DNA from: JAWLFY01 sp964462125
GTDB lineage: Bacteria > Planctomycetota > Planctomycetia > Pirellulales > Pirellulaceae
Direction of reading: 5' to 3'
Assembly (NCBI GenBank): GCA_964462125.1
Contig: CAYWXT010000043.1
Coordinates: 1-28,667 of the forward strand
Length of the DNA stretch: 28,667 nucleotides
Within the stretch, counting starts at the first letter, position 1; the number at the start of each line of letters is the position of its first letter. A program made the position numbers and the translations under genes. Shown here piece after piece: positions 18,764-24,951 of this stretch. The notes beneath the pieces are model-generated. The model saw nothing but the letters and a program-made list of their open reading frames with translations, ran no database searches and was not told where the DNA came from.

Positions 18764-18850
18764 AACGCAGCGGCGCAAGCCGTGCGGCCCCACCGAACCC
18801 TTGCAACGCAGCTGCAACGCAACGGCGCAAGCCGTGCGGCCCCACCAAAC
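18764..18850. repeat. Two-copy hairpin repeat with GCAA tetraloop
   Basis: Two direct copies of 35 bp (18764-18798 and 18816-18850), 52 bp apart, differing at two positions. Each can fold as CGC-(A)-NCGGC-GCAA-GCCGT-GCG: an 8-bp stem with one bulged A and a GNRA tetraloop. In copy 1 one pair becomes G-U, in copy 2 it is A-U, so the stem is kept. It lies in the 238 bases between the Trx-HEAT gene stop and the SIMPL gene start. It may be an intergenic REP-like element or act in termination or mRNA end protection; which is not known. The rest of this interval shows nothing recognisable. Confidence 0.7.
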
Positions 18851-18869
18851 TTTTATCCGTAACCAAGCC

Positions 18870-21800
18870 CTAAGGCAAAAAACCGTTACCGGTACGTAAC
18901 AGTTGACGCCGCACCGCGACCACACGCTCGTCTTTGAACGGTCGCAGAGCACGGTACAGCGCCCCCAACTGGTGACTTTCAACATTTTCAACACATGTGG
19001 CGTAAATCTTCACCGCTCCGTCATCGCTATGACCGGCTTTGGCGAGAGAGACGGCCACCAACGGCAGCGCCAACTCCCAATTCGACAATCGCCGCAAAAC
19101 GTCATCCGGATCGATGGGCTCTCCCGCGGCGAGTCGCAGGGCGTCTGCAAATGCGGCGACGCGAGTTTCTGCGCCGCTTGGGAAGCGGCTCAACGACTCC
19201 AAAAGGACGGTCGGCGGCTGTTGTTGAAATACGAAGTCTCTTGGGGTTTCGTAACCCACTGCACTGATCGGCAACGAGCCGGACAACGACTCAAGCGGGT
19301 GATCGATCGACACCAACCGGCTCAGTGCCGCTTCCGCCACGACATCGATCGGGTGGCTCAACAAGACCGTCGCCCTGGCCGCCGCCAGTTGTCGCAGATC
19401 GGAGAGCGCCACTGCCGTGGCGACTCGTGTCAACAAACTATCCTGCTCCGCCTGTTCAAGAATCACCAACGCCTCGGCGCCGGCGTGACGGCGGCTGACA
19501 AAGGTCAACGTGGCAAGCAGGACCGCGCGCTGCTCGTCGGACGTCGCATCCGGGTACGCCTCGGTCACCCAGTCGAACAGGATCGGCTGCCCCGGGTGGG
19601 AAAGCCCCGACGGATGCGACAACATGCGACTCGAATCGACCTCCCAGTCGTCTCCCGTGGGATGGGCCAACTCCTGCGCCGACTCCTCCCCCAGCATCGC
19701 TTGGATGATCAGCTGCGTCAGGGCGGAAAGCGATTCATCATCTTCCAGGCCCTGCACATCGATCTGGTCGTAGAGCCAGCCGGCCGCGGCGGTGTGATCC
19801 GTTCGCATCGCCTCCTTGAGCCGCTCCCAACTCGGGTCGTTCGGCTCGGTCCAAGCAACCTCCGATTTTTGCAGCCAGCTCAACCGCTCATCGTCCGGCA
19901 ACCAGCTGATGATATCGAGCCACCGCGGGGCGTCCTGCAACGGCGTTTCCGACTCAAGCCGTTCGATCAGGTCCGGCACCCGGTCGGTGTAGCCACAGGC
20001 CAACCAAGCCGCTTCCGCCCATGAGCGTTCGACAGGATCGTCCGAATCGATCAGCCCGTCCACCAGCGGTTCGCATTGTTGAAGCCAGCTTGGGCGCCGA
20101 ACCGAGTCATCCTGGTCCTGCCAGCGCTCGAGCCAATAGGCCGTCAATCCGATTCGCTCGGAATCGAGGTCATCCGCGATTTCGGAATCGGTCGCCAACT
20201 CGTGCGTCGCGCCACCGGCCTCCGCCGAGTCCAGGCCTTGAGTGTCTCCCTCCCCGGAGGCCGCAGAACGACCGCCGAGCATCCGAAATGCCCAGCCGAA
20301 TACACCACCACCCTCGTCGCTTCGATCGCCGTTGGGCTCCACATCCGACGGGTCCGATTCCACCTCGCTCTCATCCCCGGTTTCCTCCTCCGATCGATCC
20401 TCGGTTGTCTCACGCGGCTGAGCGGGAGCCTCCCCAAAAAAATCATCGACCACATCGATGGACGCTCCCCCTTCGGGCTGGTTCGTCTCCTCGGTCGGCA
20501 GTGACGCCTCCGGCGATCCATTTTCCGGCACCAATGAGGCGTCCTCGGCAGTGACGTCTTCCGATGCGACGTCTTCGGAGGCAACGTTTTCCGAGACGTC
20601 CGGCGGGGCGAAAGACTCCGGGACCGGATGCATCAACGGGGCGTCCACCAACCGGGACCATTCCTGGGGCGCGACCCGCGACTTCCAACGGTCCCGTTCG
20701 GCGCCAACCCGTTGTTCCCGGAACTCGCGAAGGCAAGCGAGCAACCCTTGCAACGCCGCGACGCGAGTCGGACGATGCGGCGATTCGAGCAACTCCGCCA
20801 GCTTGGACCGCATTTCCGTCGGCGCGACCCGGGCCAACATCCGCGCCCCATCAGCCTCCTGCGCCGGCTCGTCTCCGTTGATCCATTTGACTGCCAGGTT
20901 GGTGAGCGGTTTCAGTTGGCGCTCGCGTTGATACTCCTCGACCGACTCGTAGACGAGAGAAAAATGATCGTCATCTTCGAGCATGTAGTTCGCCACCGCT
21001 GCGGCCGTGTCTCGGTGCAGGATATGCGGCAGGGTCGTCGCCGCCTTGGATTGCACGAAAGAATCCTCGTCGTCCAAGGCCTCGAGCACCGCGGCGCTGA
21101 GCGACGGAGGAAGCGTGCGGGCGCCACCGGCAAAGAGGCCCGAACTCCAACTGGAGACACCGTTGCCGCCCAAATGCTGCTGACAGGCATCCAAGGCCGC
21201 CGCCCGCACTCGCCAACGCGAATCGTGCATCAATTCCGCAAGGGCATCGGCCGCAACCTCGTTGGCGGCCAGTTGACCCAGCGTCTTCGTTGCATAGACC
21301 AACAGATCCTCGTCCGATTCGGTCTTCAGGTAATCGACCAAACTGGCGGTCACCTCATCGGTCGGGGATTCACTCAGGTGACGCAGCACGGCGGTCCGCA
21401 CGCTGGGACTTTCATCCGCCAGTAACCGCTGCAATCGATCCTTCTCCGTCAGAACACCGACCTGACTTTGCGCGGCAACGGCGAGTTCACGCACCAGGGA
21501 ATCTGAGTCTCGCGACAGTTCGTCGATCAGGGGTTGGTCTTGCGAGGTGAGCGTCTGCACCAGTTTCCTCGCTGCGGCGCGGCGCCGCGGCGCATCGAGG
21601 CTGGCGATCGATTCGAGCAGCCCGATCGATTCGAGTCGCGTCGTCGGACCGGCCAAGATTCGGTAACGGACCTCTCGCAATAGTTGTCGCTGTTCATCGC
21701 GGAGCGCGTCCGACTGGTGCAATATCAGCGAGATATGCTCGGCGACCGCGATGCCGCCCGAGACCGCCTGCTCTGCGATCTCTTGACGGCGGACCGCAGG

Positions 21801-22793
21801 AGCGTCGAGTAGGTCGCGAACCCGCTGCGCTGCAATCTCCGGGTCTAACTCATCGCTGCCGACGCGATCTTGATCGGAATCCCCATCGTGTTCAGGAATC
21901 TCGCGGAGCCACCCCAACAATGGCTCCAGCGACGTGCTCTGGAGCGTCGCTGGAATCCACGGATCGATGCCGTCGACCGGCGCGCCCCACGACTCGAGAA
22001 TTTCCAGCGCCATCAATTGGCCACCCAAGGAACCGGTGCGCAGAAGATCAACCACCTTGCCCGCCGTGGCTGATCGGTGCCCTTCCAATCGGCGGCTGGC
22101 CGCCGCGCGAATCGACGGGTTGCGCCGCTGTAGCATCGTCGCCAGTTCATCGATCTCCGTCGCCGAGGGCACACCACTGGCAACCAACACCTGCTGGAGA
22201 CGCGGGTCGGCCTGTTCGGCATGTTCGTCCAACCAGGTTTGTAGCGGCGCCGACTCCACGAACCCGCTCCGTGAGGCCACGACATCACCCGAGGTGTCGA
22301 CGATGCGGATCGCCGGTAAAGTGCCCACATCCATTTGCTGGGCCAGTTGCGGTTCCTCGTCGACATCCACCTTCGTCACCACCCAGTTCCGCCGGATCTC
22401 CTCCGCATCAGATGACGCCAATTCCCCTTCCAACTTGCGGCACCAAACGCACCAGTGAGCACCAAAAACGACCACCAGGGGACGTTGGTGCAGCAACGCC
22501 AGTTGGCGGGCCGGTTCAAAACCGCTGGCCAGATCCAACGCGTCATCACTCCGCGTGGAAGCGTCCGGCGCTGAACTGCCACCCGGTATGAACGTCTCCT
22601 CCAGCGCATCCTCCGAGGCGTCCGCACCCTTCACGACATCTTCTGCTTCTGCTCCCCCAAAGAATTGGTCCACCGAATCGAAGTCGTTCCGGTCGCTCGG
22701 CGTTGTCGGAGGCGCGTTCTGTTGACCGGCCGCTGGCATGCCGCCCACCCAGCCCAGAAGCAGTCCTGCAGCGATCAATCGGATTCGTATCAT
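18870..22793 (-). CDS. Exported thioredoxin-like and HEAT-repeat protein (1307 aa)
   Basis: The N-terminus is a signal peptide (LIAAGLLLGWVGGMPAAG, cut near residue 23). After a short disordered stretch comes a thioredoxin-like domain, about residues 90-200, with the active-site motif HWCVWCRKLE (Cys115, Cys118) and the cis-Pro site VGTLPAIRIVD; this resembles thioredoxin_7/DsbD-gamma-type domains. From about 205 to 725 the protein is built of HEAT-like helical pairs (for example SPSVRTAVLRHLSE and DSRWRVRAAALDACQ). An acidic disordered linker (about 730-880, with repeated SEDV units) leads to a second helical, HEAT-like region to the end. The start ATG at 22793 overlaps the stop of the upstream gene by one base (TGATG), so translation is probably coupled. 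A periplasmic disulfide or reducing role joined to a protein-binding scaffold is inferred; the target is unknown. Confidence 0.88.
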   Translation of the reverse strand: MIRIRLIAAGLLLGWVGGMPAAGQQNAPPTTPSDRNDFDSVDQFFGGAEAEDVVKGADASEDALEETFIPGGSSAPDASTRSDDALDLASGFEPARQLALLHQRPLVVVFGAHWCVWCRKLEGELASSDAEEIRRNWVVTKVDVDEEPQLAQQMDVGTLPAIRIVDTSGDVVASRSGFVESAPLQTWLDEHAEQADPRLQQVLVASGVPSATEIDELATMLQRRNPSIRAAASRRLEGHRSATAGKVVDLLRTGSLGGQLMALEILESWGAPVDGIDPWIPATLQSTSLEPLLGWLREIPEHDGDSDQDRVGSDELDPEIAAQRVRDLLDAPAVRRQEIAEQAVSGGIAVAEHISLILHQSDALRDEQRQLLREVRYRILAGPTTRLESIGLLESIASLDAPRRRAAARKLVQTLTSQDQPLIDELSRDSDSLVRELAVAAQSQVGVLTEKDRLQRLLADESPSVRTAVLRHLSESPTDEVTASLVDYLKTESDEDLLVYATKTLGQLAANEVAADALAELMHDSRWRVRAAALDACQQHLGGNGVSSWSSGLFAGGARTLPPSLSAAVLEALDDEDSFVQSKAATTLPHILHRDTAAAVANYMLEDDDHFSLVYESVEEYQRERQLKPLTNLAVKWINGDEPAQEADGARMLARVAPTEMRSKLAELLESPHRPTRVAALQGLLACLREFREQRVGAERDRWKSRVAPQEWSRLVDAPLMHPVPESFAPPDVSENVASEDVASEDVTAEDASLVPENGSPEASLPTEETNQPEGGASIDVVDDFFGEAPAQPRETTEDRSEEETGDESEVESDPSDVEPNGDRSDEGGGVFGWAFRMLGGRSAASGEGDTQGLDSAEAGGATHELATDSEIADDLDSERIGLTAYWLERWQDQDDSVRRPSWLQQCEPLVDGLIDSDDPVERSWAEAAWLACGYTDRVPDLIERLESETPLQDAPRWLDIISWLPDDERLSWLQKSEVAWTEPNDPSWERLKEAMRTDHTAAAGWLYDQIDVQGLEDDESLSALTQLIIQAMLGEESAQELAHPTGDDWEVDSSRMLSHPSGLSHPGQPILFDWVTEAYPDATSDEQRAVLLATLTFVSRRHAGAEALVILEQAEQDSLLTRVATAVALSDLRQLAAARATVLLSHPIDVVAEAALSRLVSIDHPLESLSGSLPISAVGYETPRDFVFQQQPPTVLLESLSRFPSGAETRVAAFADALRLAAGEPIDPDDVLRRLSNWELALPLVAVSLAKAGHSDDGAVKIYATCVENVESHQLGALYRALRPFKDERVVAVRRQLLRTGNGFLP

Positions 22794-24160
22794 CAGCGTT
22801 CATTTGCGTTTGGCGGTGTTTCAACGAGCCCCGTCAGCGCTTGACCATCCTCGTTTGCGCCGTGAACGATCTTTTCCCAATACACGTCGTGCTCAAAGTC
22901 TGGACTGTTCTCATGGTCATGACAGCTCAGACACTGTTCCTGCGCACGATACGGAGTCTTGACGCGCGGGTTGGCGACATGTGCTTGGGATGGCCCATGG
23001 CAATTCTCGCATCCGACGTGAACCAGATGACTCGATTGCGATACGCTCGCGAAGCCATCGGTCATTCCATAGCCGGTCGTATGGCACTGCTGGCAATACG
23101 GGTCGAAATGGGCCCCTCTTTCGGCCAGCACGTCCCACGCGTGGCTGTGGCGTGACTCATGCCAAACCGCGTCGTCGGCGCGGTGACACGACGCGCACGC
23201 GTCGGAGCCAGCAATCGCGTAGTCGCTCCGGTCGCTGACCAACGAAGGGACGAGCCCCGTCGACTCGGCCGTGAAATCTCGCTCCGCCAGCTTGCGATAA
23301 TAGGCGGCCAGGTTATCCAATTGGTCAGGATCTTCGTCATAGCTGCTTGCCACCTCCACGATTTTCGCTGCACGGGAAACCGACTTTTCACGATCGGGTC
23401 GCGTGAGATCCAACCGGGCCATGAATTTCCCTTTGTTCGTGGCCGACAAGACGGTCACGAAGCCGACCGACTGGGGACTGACCGCTTGGCCGGTCGGCCC
23501 GCCCACGACGAAGTCGACTTCTGGAAGCGATTCCGCCAGTTGCCGAAGTTCCGATTCCTGCATGTAGGCCAGGACGATCCGCACATCGGCGCGGAGCCCG
23601 CGAAGTGCGTCCAATGCCGCCGGCAACGGTTCGCTGGTTTCCCACCTTTCGTCGTCAACACGGTCGGGATCGATCACACCCACCACAGCGATCCGGAGCC
23701 CTCCGCGGTCCATGGTCACAACCGATTGCGGACTCCATGACGCATCGACGCTGCTCAGGTTCGCTCCCAGCCACGTCACCCCGGTCCGCTCGCTCAGCTG
23801 CTGCAGCACCCCGGGGCCAAGCTCCGCCTCAGCATCACCGACATTGTGCGCCGCCAATCCCATCGCCTGCATCCCGCGGAGGATCGACTCCAGCTTCAAC
23901 TGTTGATACTCCGTGGTCCCGCTGGCCGATCCACCCGCATCGAGGACCAGGCTGGCGAGTTCGCGCTGCGTCGATTCGATTAACGTGCCGCGACGGGCGA
24001 GCCCACCCGATTGATTCGCCGCGCACCCGCAGGGTGTGATCCACCCGGCGGTGTCGCCACTGACATAGACGGCGACGCCTTGCGGCTCAGACCGGCAGCC
24101 GGCAAGCCCCAGCAGGCCGGCGATGGCGATGCACAGCAGCGATGGCCGGCGAAGTGACAT
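22793..24160 (-). CDS. Tetrahaem c-type cytochrome lipoprotein with degenerate 5'-nucleotidase-like domain
   Basis: 455 residues. A lipoprotein signal ends in LLGLAGC, so Cys22 is the likely lipidated residue. Residues about 28-255 resemble the N-terminal metallophosphatase domain of UshA/5'-nucleotidases (VYVSGDTAGWITPCGC, GGLARRGTLI, AAHNVGDAEAELG, VVGVIDPD, VDFVVGGPTGQ), but the usual metal-binding motifs DxH, GNHD and GGHTH read GDTAG, NVGD and GGPTG, so phosphatase activity is doubtful. The C-terminal part has four haem c sites: CASCH 322-326, CQQCH 356-360, CENCH 384-388 and CLSCH 410-414, with extra histidines (HESRHSHAW) suited as axial ligands. It should be anchored on the outer face of a membrane and take part in electron transfer; donor and acceptor are unknown. 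ATG 24160 shares one base with the stop of the DUF4159 gene (TGATG); a GTG one codon upstream is the alternative start. Confidence 0.9.
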   Translation of the reverse strand: MSLRRPSLLCIAIAGLLGLAGCRSEPQGVAVYVSGDTAGWITPCGCAANQSGGLARRGTLIESTQRELASLVLDAGGSASGTTEYQQLKLESILRGMQAMGLAAHNVGDAEAELGPGVLQQLSERTGVTWLGANLSSVDASWSPQSVVTMDRGGLRIAVVGVIDPDRVDDERWETSEPLPAALDALRGLRADVRIVLAYMQESELRQLAESLPEVDFVVGGPTGQAVSPQSVGFVTVLSATNKGKFMARLDLTRPDREKSVSRAAKIVEVASSYDEDPDQLDNLAAYYRKLAERDFTAESTGLVPSLVSDRSDYAIAGSDACASCHRADDAVWHESRHSHAWDVLAERGAHFDPYCQQCHTTGYGMTDGFASVSQSSHLVHVGCENCHGPSQAHVANPRVKTPYRAQEQCLSCHDHENSPDFEHDVYWEKIVHGANEDGQALTGLVETPPNANER

Positions 24161-24888
24161 CACATCAACAGACTGTAAATGAGGATATTGACGTTGACCT
24201 GTTCCGCGTTGGTGATTTCATTGCCACCACAGCAGCAGCAACCCTGGGTGTTCGACGTGTCATTCAAGCCGTCTTGGGAATACAACACGCCCAGCCGGGT
24301 GCCAAAATGAATGCCCTCCAGCGGTTTCGGCGTTCCCTTCTTGGCCTCCAACTGGTCAATGTCGTAAACCGTGTGGAAGACAAGGTGATCCTGGTCGAGT
24401 GTTTCCAAGGGACGATCGGAAAAGATGGTCGCCATTTCACGACGGAACGACCGGTTCCAATCGGTGGAGGAACATCCCGCCGAGGCCAACAGGAAGCCGC
24501 CGCGTTCGACGAATCGGCGAAGGTTGTCCCGTTCTTCCGGCAACAGCGTGAACTCACCCTCGCCGGTCATGATCACGATCGGGAATTGATAGATCTCCCC
24601 CGATCCCAGCTTCACCGAATGCAAGCGGCGACTGGTGCTGATCGCCGAATCTTGTTCCGCCCGGCGGAGAAAGTGATCGGCGAAACATTCGCTCGTCTTC
24701 GTCCCGGCATAAATCAGGTTGGCGACCTGAACGATGCTCGCCGCCTCGCCACCCTGGTTCGCCGGGTCGGCAACGACGCCTGAAGCGGAGGTGCCGTCGT
24801 TCTCCGCCGCATGGAGTGTGGCGATCCCGGCAAGCGTGGCGATTCCCGTTGCCGTCACCAACGTCAGTGCAATGAAAAGTCGGTTCAT
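24160..24888 (-). CDS. Exported DUF4159-like protein with a CCCC cluster
   Basis: 242 residues with a signal peptide (LFIALTLVTATGIATLAGIA, cut near residue 28). The body matches my memory of DUF4159: IYQFPIVIMTGEGEF, then LRRFVERGGFLLASAGCSS, LDQDHLVFHTVYDI, and a C-terminal VNVNILIYSLLM. That layout suggests a glutamine-amidotransferase-like fold. Near the C-terminus there are four consecutive cysteines (codons at 24229-24240) followed by Gly-Gly, which could bind a metal or form disulfides. A strong AGGAG sits 6 bases before ATG 24888, the best ribosome site in the window. It is 63 bases after the DUF4175-like gene and overlaps the tetrahaem lipoprotein by one base. DUF4159 proteins often accompany BatA/von Willebrand-type membrane protein genes in planctomycetes; the function is not known. 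Confidence 0.85.
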   Translation of the reverse strand: MNRLFIALTLVTATGIATLAGIATLHAAENDGTSASGVVADPANQGGEAASIVQVANLIYAGTKTSECFADHFLRRAEQDSAISTSRRLHSVKLGSGEIYQFPIVIMTGEGEFTLLPEERDNLRRFVERGGFLLASAGCSSTDWNRSFRREMATIFSDRPLETLDQDHLVFHTVYDIDQLEAKKGTPKPLEGIHFGTRLGVLYSQDGLNDTSNTQGCCCCGGNEITNAEQVNVNILIYSLLM

Positions 24889-24894
24889 GAGTAG

Positions 24895-24899
24895 CTCCT
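24895..24899 (-). promoter_or_regulatory. Strong ribosome binding site of the DUF4159 gene
   Basis: AGGAG on the minus strand, 6 bases before ATG 24888. It heads the three-gene set joined by TGATG overlaps, so it probably sets the expression of all three. Confidence 0.75.
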
Positions 24900-24951
24900 G
24901 ATTGTCTTCGAAATCGTGTTATCTTCGGTATGGCACTGTCGTCGTGACCGT

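Noticed and set aside
18764..18850. CRISPR array
   Set aside because: Only two repeat copies with a 17-base interval, a hairpin structure and no cas genes nearby.
18903..20024. Plus-strand open frame of 373 codons opposite the Trx-HEAT gene
   Set aside because: Arg/Gln-rich with no recognisable feature; the minus strand has a clear exported multi-domain protein.
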